Assembly (NCBI GenBank): GCA_049611805.1 | Contig: JBMZAX010000015.1 | Location: forward strand, 1 to 43,096 | Length of the DNA stretch: 43,096 nt | Direction: 5' to 3' | Source: UBA7378 sp049611805 | GTDB lineage: Bacteria > Pseudomonadota > Alphaproteobacteria > RS24 | Shown here: in pieces, positions 6,840 through 16,537 of the stretch | Layout of the letters: each line of letters opens with the position of its first letter | Position numbering within the stretch: the stretch's first letter is position 1 | Program-made: the position numbers and the translations under genes | The notes under the pieces: model-generated | Databases searched by the model: none | Told to the model about the DNA's origin: nothing | What the model saw: only the letters and a program-made list of their open reading frames with translations

Positions 6840-7985
6840 ATGCTGTCGGTTTTGGGTCGTTTTATTCTAGCTATAGCTTTCGTTTTTGCGCTTGGGGCGC
6901 CGGTGCGGGCTTTTGAAAGTGTCGCCGATTATGCGTTTGTGATGGATGCCGAAACCGGCGTGGTTTTGTATGAGAAAAATGCCGATGCGCCGATGAGCCC
7001 GGCAAGCATGAGCAAGCTCATGACCGTGTTGATGGTTTTTGAGGCCCTGCGCGACGGTGCTGTGCAGCCCGACACCAAGTTTTTTGTGAGCGATGATGCC
7101 TGGCGGCGCGGCGGCTCGGCGTCGGGCGGCTCAACCATGTTTTTGAACGCGCGTTCGAAAGTGTCAGTATTGGATTTGCTGCGCGGGGTTATTGTGCAAT
7201 CGGGCAATGATGCCTGCATTGCGCTGGCCGAAGGGCTGGCCGGATCCGAAGAGGCGTTTGCCGATATGATGACCGAGCGCGGCATTGAGCTGGGCTTGCG
7301 CAATTCGGTATTTGCCAATTCAACCGGGCTGCCGGACCCGAACCACAAAATGTCGGCGCGCGATTTGGGGCATTTGGCGCGCACTATCGTGCAGGAATTC
7401 AGCACTTATTATCCGTTGTTTTCCGAACGCGCCTTTACATGGAACGGCATTCGCCAGACCAATCGAAATCCGTTGCTTTATGCCGATATCGGGGCTGACG
7501 GCCTCAAAACCGGACACACGAAAGAAAGCGGTTACGGGCTGGTAGCCTCGGCGGAGCAGGGCGGGCGGCGGCTCATTATTGTGCTGAACGGCATGAGCTC
7601 GAAACGCGCGCGCGCAGCTGAGGCGCGCAAGATTATGAATTATGGGTTCCGCTCATTCACTTCCGAAGTGCTTGTCGAAAGCGGCAATGTGGTGACGGAG
7701 CTTCCCGTTTGGCACGGGCGCAAGGGCAGCGTGTCTCTGGTGCCGGATCGTTTGTTCAAAGTCATGGTGCCGCGCGGCGGCATGCGCCGCATGGCGGCCA
7801 CGGTGACATATGAAAAGCCGGTGCTTGCGCCGATTAAAAAGGGCGACCAGCTGGGGGTTTTGCGGATTACGTTGCCGGGGCTGTTACCGCAGGAAATGCC
7901 ACTGGTTGCCGCCGAAGATGTCGGGCGCGGCGGCATGATATCGCGCGCCTTTGACGGGCTGGGCTATTTGTTGTTCGGAGACTGA
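6840..7985 (+). CDS. D-alanyl-D-alanine carboxypeptidase (PBP5/6 family)
   Basis: A 381-residue peptidase S11 protein. A signal peptide covers residues 1-24. The catalytic triad of motifs is complete: SMSK (Ser56, Lys59), SGN (121-123) and KTG (223-225). The C-terminal about 110 residues form the PBP5-type beta-sandwich, ending in an amphipathic stretch (about 362-380) that would attach it to the inner membrane. It removes the terminal D-Ala from peptidoglycan pentapeptides in the periplasm and so limits cross-linking. The ATG follows an AAGGAGG-type Shine-Dalgarno sequence (about 6827-6834). The stop is one base before the tmk ATG, so the genes are transcribed together. Confidence 0.93.
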   Translation: MLSVLGRFILAIAFVFALGAPVRAFESVADYAFVMDAETGVVLYEKNADAPMSPASMSKLMTVLMVFEALRDGAVQPDTKFFVSDDAWRRGGSASGGSTMFLNARSKVSVLDLLRGVIVQSGNDACIALAEGLAGSEEAFADMMTERGIELGLRNSVFANSTGLPDPNHKMSARDLGHLARTIVQEFSTYYPLFSERAFTWNGIRQTNRNPLLYADIGADGLKTGHTKESGYGLVASAEQGGRRLIIVLNGMSSKRARAAEARKIMNYGFRSFTSEVLVESGNVVTELPVWHGRKGSVSLVPDRLFKVMVPRGGMRRMAATVTYEKPVLAPIKKGDQLGVLRITLPGLLPQEMPLVAAEDVGRGGMISRAFDGLGYLLFGD

Positions 7986-7986
7986 T

Positions 7987-8610
7987 ATGCGTGGAAAATT
8001 CATTACCTTTGAAGGCGGGGAAGGCGGCGGCAAGTCCACACAAGCCGCGCGCATGGCCGGCTATTTGCGCGGCAAGGGGCTGGAGGTTTTGGAAACACGC
8101 GAGCCCGGCGGCACGCCCGAAAGCGAAGCCTTGCGCGATTTGCTGGTGCAGGGCGACCCCGACCGCTGGTCGGCGCTGTCTGAATTATTGCTCATCACGG
8201 CGGCGCGTGTCGAACACGTCAACCGGCTGATCGAACCTGCATTGGATGAAGGCAAATGGGTGATTTGCGACCGCTTTGCCGACTCGACACTGGCCTATCA
8301 GGGCATTGCCGGTGAATTGGGGCTTGAGCTGGTCGGGCAATTGCAGCAATTGGCGGTCGGCGCAACAACGCCCGATGTTACCTTCCTGCTGGATGTGCGC
8401 GCCGAGGCCGGTTTGCAGCGCGCTGAAAAAAGGGGCGGCGCGGCGCGCTTTGAAAAAAAAGGCGCGGCCTTCCACCAAACCTTGCGCGACGGCTTTCTGG
8501 CGCTTGCAAATGAGAACCCGCAGCGTATCGTATTGATTGATGGCGAAGACACATTCGACAATGTCTGGGGGCAGATTGAAGCCGAGCTTGGACGCCGTTT
8601 CAAATTGTGA
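7987..8610 (+). CDS. tmk: Thymidylate kinase
   Basis: A 207-residue dTMP kinase that makes dTDP for DNA synthesis. It has the P-loop GGEGGGKST (residues 10-18), the DRFADSTLAYQG motif (DR(Y/F/H) signature) and a normal length. The frame is open 12 codons further upstream inside the carboxypeptidase gene. The ATG at 7987 is preferred because MRGKFITFEGGEG is the usual family N-terminus and it follows the upstream stop by a single base. holB follows after 31 bases, a pairing that is widely conserved. Confidence 0.95.
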   Translation: MRGKFITFEGGEGGGKSTQAARMAGYLRGKGLEVLETREPGGTPESEALRDLLVQGDPDRWSALSELLLITAARVEHVNRLIEPALDEGKWVICDRFADSTLAYQGIAGELGLELVGQLQQLAVGATTPDVTFLLDVRAEAGLQRAEKRGGAARFEKKGAAFHQTLRDGFLALANENPQRIVLIDGEDTFDNVWGQIEAELGRRFKL

Positions 8611-8641
8611 CGCCGCCTCCGGTGAATGAGGAGACGGCCCC

Positions 8642-9733
8642 ATGTCGCGCGCCGAAGAAATAGAAGAACTGCCGGACATAGACGGCGACCGACCGCCCCG
8701 CCTGACGCGCGAGGTTCTGGGCCATGATGCGGCGTTTGCCGATTTCACACAAAGTCGTGCCCGCGGGCGTTTGCACCATAGCTGGCTGTTGAGCGGCATT
8801 AAGGGTATTGGCAAGGCCAGCTTTGCATATCAGGCGGCGCGGCATTTGCTTTTAAACACGCCTGCCGATGCGCCCGTGCAACACGCCTTGCCCGAAACCG
8901 ACCCCGCCATGCGGCTGATTGACAGCGGCGCGCATCCGGATTTGTTTGTGCTGGCGCGCGGCTATAACCGCGATACGGATAAGTTCAGAACCGATATTCC
9001 CGTCGATGATGTGCGGCGGATGAAATCATTTTTCCAGCTCAGTTCGGCAGGCGGAAACTGGCGGGTTTGCATTATCGACAGCCTTGACGAGATGAACAAA
9101 TATTCGCTCAACAGCCTTTTGAAAATTCTTGAAGAGCCGCCGGAAAAATCCATTTTCTTCCTTATTTCGCACCGCGTGGGCGGGCTGTTGGACACCATCA
9201 AATCGCGCAGTCGGCAGCTTGATTTCAAGCCTCTGGCGCGCCCCCAGCTTGAACGGATAATCGCCCACCACCTTCCCGAAACGGCACCGGAGGCTTCCGC
9301 AGCGGCGGCGTTTCTGGCCGACGGCAGCGCGCATATGGCGCTGACACTGGCGGAATTGGGCGGGTTTGATCTGTATCGCGATCTCATATCTTTGCTCGAC
9401 GGTCTGCCGCGCCCCGATATTGAAAAGCTGCACGGGTTTTCAGACCGTTTCGGGCCACGCGGGGATGCCAAGAGCTTTCCGGTTTTCTGCTTTTTGTTGA
9501 GCAATTGGTTGCATCGCGCGCTGCGCAGTAAAATTGACGGGCAGGGCGTTGTGCCGGTATTTGCCGGGGAGGATGAGGTGGCCGCGCGCTTTGTGTCGCG
9601 GGTGGGCACCGGCGCATTGCTGGGCTTGTGGGAGAAAATCAATGATGACGCGCGCCAGGCCGAGGCCCTCAACCTCGACCGCAAGCAAATTGTGCTTGAT
9701 TGGTTCAGCGATATGGGCGACATGCTTGCGTGA
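8642..9733 (+). CDS. holB: DNA polymerase III subunit delta-prime
   Basis: A 363-residue clamp-loader subunit with the AAA+ fold: a Walker A-like GIKGIGKASFAYQ (about residues 50-62), then NSLLKILEEPPE (sensor/Walker B region, about 157-168) and an SRSRQLDF motif (about 190-197) equivalent to the SRC arginine-finger motif. The C-terminal collar domain follows. It works with tau/gamma and delta to load the beta clamp. It lies between tmk and metG, as in many Alphaproteobacteria. A GGAGAC-like ribosome site precedes the ATG at 8642. Confidence 0.92.
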   Translation: MSRAEEIEELPDIDGDRPPRLTREVLGHDAAFADFTQSRARGRLHHSWLLSGIKGIGKASFAYQAARHLLLNTPADAPVQHALPETDPAMRLIDSGAHPDLFVLARGYNRDTDKFRTDIPVDDVRRMKSFFQLSSAGGNWRVCIIDSLDEMNKYSLNSLLKILEEPPEKSIFFLISHRVGGLLDTIKSRSRQLDFKPLARPQLERIIAHHLPETAPEASAAAAFLADGSAHMALTLAELGGFDLYRDLISLLDGLPRPDIEKLHGFSDRFGPRGDAKSFPVFCFLLSNWLHRALRSKIDGQGVVPVFAGEDEVAARFVSRVGTGALLGLWEKINDDARQAEALNLDRKQIVLDWFSDMGDMLA

Positions 9734-9758
9734 TTGCATTGCAGCATAAGGGGTATCA

Positions 9759-11315
9759 ATGCAAAAGAATTTTTATATCAGCACGGCCATTTCCTATCCG
9801 AACGGGCCGCCGCATATCGGCCATGCCTATGAGGTGATGGCGACGGACGCGATTGCGCGCTTCCGGCGGCTGTCCGGCGACAATGTTCTGTTTTCCACCG
9901 GCACGGATGATCACGGCCAGAAAATGTTTCAAACGGCGCGCGATCAGGGCAAAACGGCGCGCGCGCTGGCTGATGAACTGACGCCGGCTTTTGAAGAAAT
10001 GGCGCGCCGACTTTCCTGCAGCCATGATGATTTCATTCGTACCTCGGAGCCGCGCCATTATGCGGCCGTGCAGGCCATTTGGACGGCAGTCGCCGCCAAT
10101 GGTGACATTTACAAAGACAGCTATGCCGGCTGGTATTCGGTGCGCGACGAAGCCTTTTATACCGAAAGCGAAGTGGAAACAGATGCGGACGGCACCAAAA
10201 TTTCACCGCAAGGCACGCCGGTCGAGTGGTTGGAGGAAGAGAGTTATTTCTTCCGTCTGTCGGATTATCAAGACCGGCTTCTGGATTTATACAAAAATAA
10301 TCCTCAATTTATTCAACCTGATAGCCGCCGCAATGAAATCATCAAATTCGTTGAAGGCGGGCTGAAAGATCTCTCCGTATCGCGCACGGCCTTCGATTGG
10401 GGCGTGCCGGTGCCTGACGATCCGGAGCATGTGATTTATGTCTGGATGGATGCGCTGACCAATTATCTGACCGTGACGGGATATCCCGAAACCGACGGCG
10501 ATGCCTACACCGCCTTCTGGCCGGCGGGTTTGCACATTATCGGCAAGGATATTACCCGCTTTCATTCGGTTTACTGGCCGGCCTTTTTGATGAGTGCGGG
10601 CCTGCCCCTGCCGGAGCAGGTTTTCGCGCATGGGTTTTTAACCGTGAAGGGCGAGAAAATGTCGAAATCACTCGGCAATGTCCTCGACCCGTTCGTGCTT
10701 GCCGAGCATTACGGTGTCGATGCGGTGCGCTATTTCTTCCTGCGCGAGGTTCCGTTCGGGCGGGACGGCAGTTTTTCCGACACGGCGATTGTCAACCGGG
10801 TGAATGCCGACCTTGCCAATGATCTGGGCAATCTCGCGCAGCGTTCGCTTTCCATGATTGCCAAAAATTGCGGCGGCGAAATTCCCGATGCCGGTGAATT
10901 TACCGCCGAAGAAAACGACCTTCTGGCCAAGGCCGACGCGCTTGGTGCCGCGACGCAAGCCGCGATGGAAAAATTTGAAATCCACAACTACCTCGCGCTG
11001 GTATTTGATGTCGTATCCGAGGCCAATCGCTATTTCGCGGGCGCGGAACCATGGGCGTTGAAAAAGACAGACCCGGCCCGCATGGGCACGGTGCTTTATT
11101 GCGCCGCCGAAATTGTGCGTCAGGCGGCAATTCTGATACAGCCCGTTGTGCCCGAAGGGGCGGCAAAATTGCTGGATTATCTGGGTGTTGATCCGGCGCA
11201 TCGCGATTTTTCATATTTGGGTGGCGCGCATCGGCTTGTGCCGGGCACCGCGCTGCCCGCGCCATCGGGCGTTTTTCCCCGGCTTGAGGCAATGGAGCCG
11301 GCGTCCGACGATTAG
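9759..11315 (+). CDS. metG: Methionyl-tRNA synthetase
   Basis: A 518-residue class I aminoacyl-tRNA synthetase. It has HIGH (19-22, in PPHIGHAYE), KMSKS (300-304) and the anticodon-binding helical domain after about residue 360. The length and the absence of a C-terminal dimerisation domain match the shorter type seen in Alphaproteobacteria. The zinc-knuckle insertion looks reduced: no four-Cys cluster is evident after residue 120. It charges tRNA-Met and initiator tRNA. It is the last gene of the rlpA-to-metG run, and a small hairpin with a T-run follows the stop. Confidence 0.95.
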   Translation: MQKNFYISTAISYPNGPPHIGHAYEVMATDAIARFRRLSGDNVLFSTGTDDHGQKMFQTARDQGKTARALADELTPAFEEMARRLSCSHDDFIRTSEPRHYAAVQAIWTAVAANGDIYKDSYAGWYSVRDEAFYTESEVETDADGTKISPQGTPVEWLEEESYFFRLSDYQDRLLDLYKNNPQFIQPDSRRNEIIKFVEGGLKDLSVSRTAFDWGVPVPDDPEHVIYVWMDALTNYLTVTGYPETDGDAYTAFWPAGLHIIGKDITRFHSVYWPAFLMSAGLPLPEQVFAHGFLTVKGEKMSKSLGNVLDPFVLAEHYGVDAVRYFFLREVPFGRDGSFSDTAIVNRVNADLANDLGNLAQRSLSMIAKNCGGEIPDAGEFTAEENDLLAKADALGAATQAAMEKFEIHNYLALVFDVVSEANRYFAGAEPWALKKTDPARMGTVLYCAAEIVRQAAILIQPVVPEGAAKLLDYLGVDPAHRDFSYLGGAHRLVPGTALPAPSGVFPRLEAMEPASDD

Positions 11316-11332
11316 CCCGAATGGGCGTTTTT
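11315..11332 (+). terminator. Short intrinsic terminator after metG
   Basis: GCCC-GAAT-GGGC followed by GTTTTT begins at the last base of the metG stop codon. The stem is only four base pairs but pure GC with a T5 tract. It would end the rlpA-metG transcript before the roughly 167-base gap upstream of ntrY. A second small hairpin (GTTGC-CAACTT-GCAAC, near 11365-11380) lies in that gap and has no clear role. Confidence 0.5.
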
Positions 11333-11482
11333 GGGGCGTTTTGCCGGCGTGCGGGGTAAAACTGTTGCCAACTTGCAACAAATCAGTGGTCTGACCGCAC
11401 GCGATAGGGTAATTTAATTGCATGTTGTAGGCGCGCTTATCATCATTCGATGAGGTGGGCGCAGGACAAATGAAGTATTGAG

Positions 11483-13735
11483 ATGGCTTCGATTAATTCC
11501 CTAGTTACGCGCGTGCGCTCAAGCTTTGACGGAGTTCCCAACTCCGGTCTGGGCACGCTTGTCGGCTATTCTTCCGTCATTTTCGCCGTTTTGGGCCTCA
11601 TGTCCGGGGTTTTCACCTATCTTGTCCTGTCAAATTTGACCCCATTGCGTCCCAGTCCGGTCATTATCTGGACATTGCTTTCAACAAATATTTTCATCGT
11701 TACCGGTCTGGTTTTTATTATCGGCTGGCAGCTCGTCGCGCTCAGTCGGGCACGCCGCGCCAAGCGTGCGGGTGCCAGATTGCACAGCCGATTGGTCACG
11801 CTGTTTGCCGTTATCGCCTCGGTGCCGGCCATTCTGGTGGCCATATTCGCAACGGTAACCCTCGATCGCGGGCTCGACAGCTGGTTTTCCAATCGCACCA
11901 AAGCCATCATCAACAACACAACGGCCGTCGCCAATGCCTATCTCAGCGAACACCGCGAAGGCTTGCGCCGCGATGTGCTGATGATGGCGCGCGACCTGAC
12001 CCGCGCGTCGGAAGTGCTGATGGAAGACACCCGCCGGTCGCAAAACTTTATCACCGCGCAAGCCGCTCTGCGGTCAATGCCGCAAGCGCTTATCGTCCAG
12101 CGCGACGGCACTGTTGTGCTGGCCGCTTCCAACAATATGAACATTTTGCCGGATTTGCCGCCGGATGAGGCTTTTGACGCCGCCAATAATGGCGACCCCG
12201 TACTGATTACGGTCAGCGAACGCTCGCAGGTGCGGGCGCTGATGAAACTGCAGGGGTTTGACGGCTATTACCTCTATGCAACCCGTTTTGTGGCCTCGAA
12301 TGTGCTTGACCATTTGTCGCGTTCAGACGCCGCCGTGCGGGAATATTCTACAATGGAATCCAGACGTTATGAAGCTCAGCTGACCTTCGCGCTGGTTTAT
12401 ATCGTACTGACATTGGTGATTTTGCTGTCAGCCATCTGGCTGGGGCTGTTGATTGCCAACCGGCTGGTACAACCGATTTCGGCACTGATTAACGCAACGC
12501 AGAAACTGGGTGACGGTGATTTGTCGGCCCGCGTGCGCGACGATAACCGAAACGATGATGAAGTCGGGCAACTCGCGCGCACGTTTAACACCATGGCCGA
12601 GCGTATCAGCAATCAGCAAACCGAATTGATTACGGCCCGCGATGATTTGGATGAGCGCGCGAAATTTACCGAAATGGTTTTGAGCGGTGTCAGTTCGGGC
12701 GTGATCGGTGTCGATGAAAATGGTCGCATCAACCACGTCAATGAAGCGGCTGAATTTGTGTTCAATCTCAACGAAACCGAGGTGGCCGGACGCAAACTTG
12801 AAGACGTTATTCCAGCCTTCGCGGAACTGTTGAAATCGGGCGGCCAGAAGGTCAAAACCGGCAAAATCAAGCAAATCGCCATCCGCGACCGCGATGGCAA
12901 TGAGCATAGTCTTTCTGTGTCGACCGCGCAGTCGGACACGGCCTATGGGGTCAATTTTGTGATTACCTTTGACGATGTTACCAATCTCATCTCGGCCCAG
13001 CGCACGGCGGCCTGGGCTGATATTGCGCGCCGCATTGCCCATGAGATCAAGAACCCGTTAACGCCCATTCAATTGTCGGCCGAGCGGTTGCAGTCAAAAT
13101 ATGGCCGCAATATTGACGACCAGCCTGATGTTTTTGCCCAATGCACCCAGACGATTATCCGTCAGGTGGAAGATATTGGCCGAATGGTCGATGAATTTGC
13201 ATCCTTCGCGCGCATGCCCAAGCCCGTTATGCGCGAATTTGATGCCGCCGACACTGTCTCGCAGGCCGTATTTCTGCAACGCATCGCGCATCCCGAAATT
13301 TCCTATCGCTTCGGGCATGAGGGCACATTGATGATGGTCGGCGACAAGCGCCAATTGAGCCAGGCGCTGACCAATGCGCTGAAAAATGCACAGGAAGCTG
13401 TTTCGGCGAATGACCCGGATGATGATGCGGCAATCATAGAAGTGCGCCTTGAAACATCCGACAATGAACTGAAAATCAGTGTTTTTGACAATGGCCCCGG
13501 CTGGCCGAAGAAAAACCGGTATTCACTTGTGGAACCCTATAACACGTCGCGTGCCCAAGGCACGGGGCTTGGGCTTTCCATTGTGAAGAAAGTGATGGAG
13601 GACCACAGCGGATTTCTGCTGCTCGAAGACGCACCTTGGTGTGCTTCGGGTGGCACGGGCGCCGGATTGATTCTGGTGTTTCCGCTCCATCACAAAGAAA
13701 CGGTGGGACATTCCAAAGTATTAGAGGAAACGTGA
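11483..13735 (+). CDS. ntrY: Sensor histidine kinase NtrY
   Basis: A 750-residue membrane histidine kinase. It has several N-terminal transmembrane segments (about 27-48, 58-82 and 100-125), an extracytoplasmic sensor region to about 290, another membrane pass (about 292-318), HAMP (about 318-372), PAS (about 390-490), HisKA with HEIKNPLTPIQLSAERL (phospho-His520) and HATPase_c with NGPGWP and GTGLGLSIVKK. Known role: it phosphorylates NtrX and is linked to nitrogen and redox or envelope responses in Alphaproteobacteria. The stop overlaps the ntrX start by one base (TGATG), so kinase and regulator are translationally coupled. Confidence 0.93.
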   Translation: MASINSLVTRVRSSFDGVPNSGLGTLVGYSSVIFAVLGLMSGVFTYLVLSNLTPLRPSPVIIWTLLSTNIFIVTGLVFIIGWQLVALSRARRAKRAGARLHSRLVTLFAVIASVPAILVAIFATVTLDRGLDSWFSNRTKAIINNTTAVANAYLSEHREGLRRDVLMMARDLTRASEVLMEDTRRSQNFITAQAALRSMPQALIVQRDGTVVLAASNNMNILPDLPPDEAFDAANNGDPVLITVSERSQVRALMKLQGFDGYYLYATRFVASNVLDHLSRSDAAVREYSTMESRRYEAQLTFALVYIVLTLVILLSAIWLGLLIANRLVQPISALINATQKLGDGDLSARVRDDNRNDDEVGQLARTFNTMAERISNQQTELITARDDLDERAKFTEMVLSGVSSGVIGVDENGRINHVNEAAEFVFNLNETEVAGRKLEDVIPAFAELLKSGGQKVKTGKIKQIAIRDRDGNEHSLSVSTAQSDTAYGVNFVITFDDVTNLISAQRTAAWADIARRIAHEIKNPLTPIQLSAERLQSKYGRNIDDQPDVFAQCTQTIIRQVEDIGRMVDEFASFARMPKPVMREFDAADTVSQAVFLQRIAHPEISYRFGHEGTLMMVGDKRQLSQALTNALKNAQEAVSANDPDDDAAIIEVRLETSDNELKISVFDNGPGWPKKNRYSLVEPYNTSRAQGTGLGLSIVKKVMEDHSGFLLLEDAPWCASGGTGAGLILVFPLHHKETVGHSKVLEET

Positions 13736-15129
13736 TGTTTGGAGATGTGTTAATCGTTGATGATGAAAAGGATATTCGCGATCTGATGGCGGGTATCTTG
13801 GTGGATGAGGGGTATTCTCCCCGTACGGCGTCGGACAGCGACACCGCGTTGCGGGAGATTACCAGCCGGTGCCCGTCGCTTGTGCTGCTCGATGTCTGGC
13901 TTCAGGGCAGTCGGCTTGACGGTCTTGAAGTGCTGAATATTTTGCGCGAGCGCTATCCGGAATTGCCGGTGATAATCATAAGCGGGCACGGCAATATCGA
14001 AACCGCCGTGTCGGCCATTCGCAAAGGCGCTTACGACTATATTGAAAAGCCGCTCAAATCCGACAAATTGCTGCTGACCGTGAAGCGCGCATGTGAAAAT
14101 GCCCGCCTGCAACGCGAAAACAATGAATTGCGGCGCAAGAACGGCATGCAGTTTGAGCTGATCGGGCAGGCCTCGGTCATCGAACAGCTGAATACGCAAA
14201 TCGACAAGCTGGCTTTGACCAATAGCCGCATCATGATCCACGGGCCGTCCGGCAGTGGCAAAGAGATTGTGGCGCGCCGGTTGCACAGCAGGTCGCCGCG
14301 CGCCAACCAGAATTTCATCACCGTACACAGTGCGCTGATGGAAAATGATCTGGCGCGTATCGAAAAAGCCCTGTTCGGACACGAAACGGAAGATTTCGTC
14401 GAGGTCGGGCTATTCGAACAAGCCCATAACGGCACGCTTTATCTCGACAATGTCGCGCATTTCCCCATGGAAATTCAAAGTGCCATATTGAAGTTCATTC
14501 TGAAGGGCAACTTCACGCGGGTTGGCGGCAATGACGAAGTGAATGTCGATGCGCGTATTCTGTCATCATGCTCGGCCGTGCCCGAAGATTTGGTGAAGAA
14601 GGGCTTGCTGCGCGAAGATTTGTTGCACCGGTTGCAGGTGGTGGCGCTTGATGTGCCGGGGCTTGCTAAGCGGCGCGACGATATTCCGCTGCTGGTCGAG
14701 TTTTATATTTCCGCCATCGCCGAGCAAATTAACGTGGCCCCGCGCAAGGCCGGGCATGATGTTATGGCCGTATTGCAAAGCCATAACTGGCCCGGAAATG
14801 TGCGCCAGTTACGCAATTGCGTCGAACATATGATGCTGAACAGCATTGCCCGACAAAGCGATGTGCTGACGATTGAGATGTTGCCGAAGGAAATTGTTTC
14901 GGAAACGGATGTCAGCGAGACCATCACCAGTTCGGGGCACATTATGTCTCTGCCGTTGCGCGAGGCGCGCGAGCGGTTCGAGCGCGAATATCTGATGGCC
15001 CAGATTGACCGGTTCAGCGGAAATGTGTCGCGCACGGCCGAATTTGTCGGTATGGAACGCTCGGCATTGCACAGAAAGTTGAAATCTCTGGGCATCGCCG
15101 GAAGCAATCATGCTAAAAGCCATGCCTGA
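13735..15129 (+). CDS. ntrX: Response regulator NtrX, degenerate AAA+ domain
   Basis: A 464-residue NtrC-family regulator. It has a receiver domain with acidic pair Asp9/Asp10 and phospho-Asp53 (LLDVW), a central AAA+ domain with Walker A GPSGSGKE (170-177), and a C-terminal Fis-type HTH (about 425-460, NVSRTAEFVGMERSALHRKL). Odd points seen in the sequence: the GAFTGA sigma54-contact loop is missing (FGHETEDFVEVGLFEQ stands in its place), and the Walker B acid pair reads LDN (Asp238-Asn239) instead of LDE. The arginine-finger region GLLREDLLHRL is kept. Known: many NtrX proteins lack GAFTGA and regulate without sigma54. The Walker B change further suggests no ATP hydrolysis. The start is fixed by the overlap with ntrY. 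Confidence 0.9.
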   Translation: MFGDVLIVDDEKDIRDLMAGILVDEGYSPRTASDSDTALREITSRCPSLVLLDVWLQGSRLDGLEVLNILRERYPELPVIIISGHGNIETAVSAIRKGAYDYIEKPLKSDKLLLTVKRACENARLQRENNELRRKNGMQFELIGQASVIEQLNTQIDKLALTNSRIMIHGPSGSGKEIVARRLHSRSPRANQNFITVHSALMENDLARIEKALFGHETEDFVEVGLFEQAHNGTLYLDNVAHFPMEIQSAILKFILKGNFTRVGGNDEVNVDARILSSCSAVPEDLVKKGLLREDLLHRLQVVALDVPGLAKRRDDIPLLVEFYISAIAEQINVAPRKAGHDVMAVLQSHNWPGNVRQLRNCVEHMMLNSIARQSDVLTIEMLPKEIVSETDVSETITSSGHIMSLPLREARERFEREYLMAQIDRFSGNVSRTAEFVGMERSALHRKLKSLGIAGSNHAKSHA

Positions 15130-15152
15130 ACGGGGTTGTTAAGGGATCTAAT

Positions 15153-16532
15153 ATGAAAGTCATTGTTTGTGGGGCCGGCCAGGTGGGGCAGGGTATTGCC
15201 CAGCATCTCGCGGGGGAGGGGATCGACGTGATTGTCGTTGACCGTGCCGCCGCGCTGATGCAACGCATCAGTGACACGCTTGACGTCAGGCCCATTCAGG
15301 GCCATGGCGCTTATCCCGAAACGCTTGAGAAAGCCGGCGCAGCGGACGCCGATATTCTCATCGCGGTGACGGCCAGCGACGAAGTGAATATGGTCACCTG
15401 TCAGGTCGCCAAATCGCTGTTCAACGTGCCCAAAACCATCGCCCGTGTGCGCGACCGGCATTATCTGTCCGGCAAGTGGCAGGACAGTCTCTTCAATCGG
15501 GAAAACATTCCCGTCGACGTTATTATTTCGCCGGAAACGGAAGTGGGCGAAGCCGTTGTGCGGCGTCTGGCCTTGCCCGGCACATTCGACAATTTCGGCT
15601 TTTGCGACAATGTGGTGCAAATGATCGGCGTGTCGATCGAAAATGATTGTCCGGTTATCGATACGCCGCTCAACCAGTTGACCGGCCTGTTTCCGGATTT
15701 GCGTGCGATTGTGGTCGGGCTGGAGCGTGACGGCCATCTTTATGTGCCCGAATTTGACGATACCATTCTGGCAGGCGACAAGGCCTATCTGGTCACGGCG
15801 GCCAGTGACACATTGCGCACGCTGAAAATTTTCGGCCATGAGGAACGCGAAGCCCGCCGCATTGTTATCGTCGGCGCAGGCAATATTGGCTATCAGGTGG
15901 CGCGCACGCTGGAAAACGGCCGCGCGCCATACTCGATCAGCCTTATCGAGCAGGAAGAGATCCGCGCGCGCGAGGTTGCCGAAAAGCTCACCAAATCGGT
16001 GCTGCTGCATGGCGACGGCCTGTCTCCTGAAATTTTGGCGGAAGCCGGCGTGCGCGATGCCGATATCACGCTCGGCCTGACAAATGACGATCAGGTCAAT
16101 GTTCTGACAACGCTGTTGGGGCTGCAGGAAGGCAGCGTGCGCGGCATGTGCCTGATTAATGACAACAGCTTTCAACGCCTCGCCGGTAAATTCGGCATGG
16201 AAGTGGCGATTAACCCGCGCGCCATCACCGTATCGTCAATTTTGGGGCAGGTGCGGCGCGGGCAAATAATTCGCGTACACGCCATTGGTGATGGCGGTGC
16301 GGAAGCTCTTGAAGCGGAAGTGCTGGAAGGTTCTGTTCTGGTGGGCCAAAAACTGCGCGACTTGGATTTGCCCGACGGCATTCGCTTTGGCGCAATGGTG
16401 CGCGCGGATGAATTAATCACCCCGCGCGGCGGCACTGAGATTAAGATCGGTGACCGGATTGTCGTTTTCGCTTTGTCGAACGCGATTGAGGATGTTGAGC
16501 GTCTGTTTCCGGCCAGCCGGCAGAAGAATTAG
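15153..16532 (+). CDS. trkA: Trk potassium uptake regulatory protein TrkA
   Basis: A 459-residue peripheral subunit with two tandem RCK units. Each has a Rossmann TrkA_N domain (GAGQVGQGIA near residues 5-14 and GAGNIGYQVA near 238-247) and a TrkA_C domain (about 140-222 and 370-455). It binds NAD(H)/ATP and gates the TrkH channel on the cytoplasmic face. The trkH ATG is five bases after its stop. Its position between ntrYX and dat/hfq is the usual alphaproteobacterial arrangement. Confidence 0.94.
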   Translation: MKVIVCGAGQVGQGIAQHLAGEGIDVIVVDRAAALMQRISDTLDVRPIQGHGAYPETLEKAGAADADILIAVTASDEVNMVTCQVAKSLFNVPKTIARVRDRHYLSGKWQDSLFNRENIPVDVIISPETEVGEAVVRRLALPGTFDNFGFCDNVVQMIGVSIENDCPVIDTPLNQLTGLFPDLRAIVVGLERDGHLYVPEFDDTILAGDKAYLVTAASDTLRTLKIFGHEEREARRIVIVGAGNIGYQVARTLENGRAPYSISLIEQEEIRAREVAEKLTKSVLLHGDGLSPEILAEAGVRDADITLGLTNDDQVNVLTTLLGLQEGSVRGMCLINDNSFQRLAGKFGMEVAINPRAITVSSILGQVRRGQIIRVHAIGDGGAEALEAEVLEGSVLVGQKLRDLDLPDGIRFGAMVRADELITPRGGTEIKIGDRIVVFALSNAIEDVERLFPASRQKN

Positions 16533-16537
16533 CAAAT

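Noticed and set aside
15108..16175. Minus-strand open frame opposite trkA
   Set aside because: Shadow of trkA. The His/Gln/Arg-rich product is typical of antisense translation of GC-rich genes.
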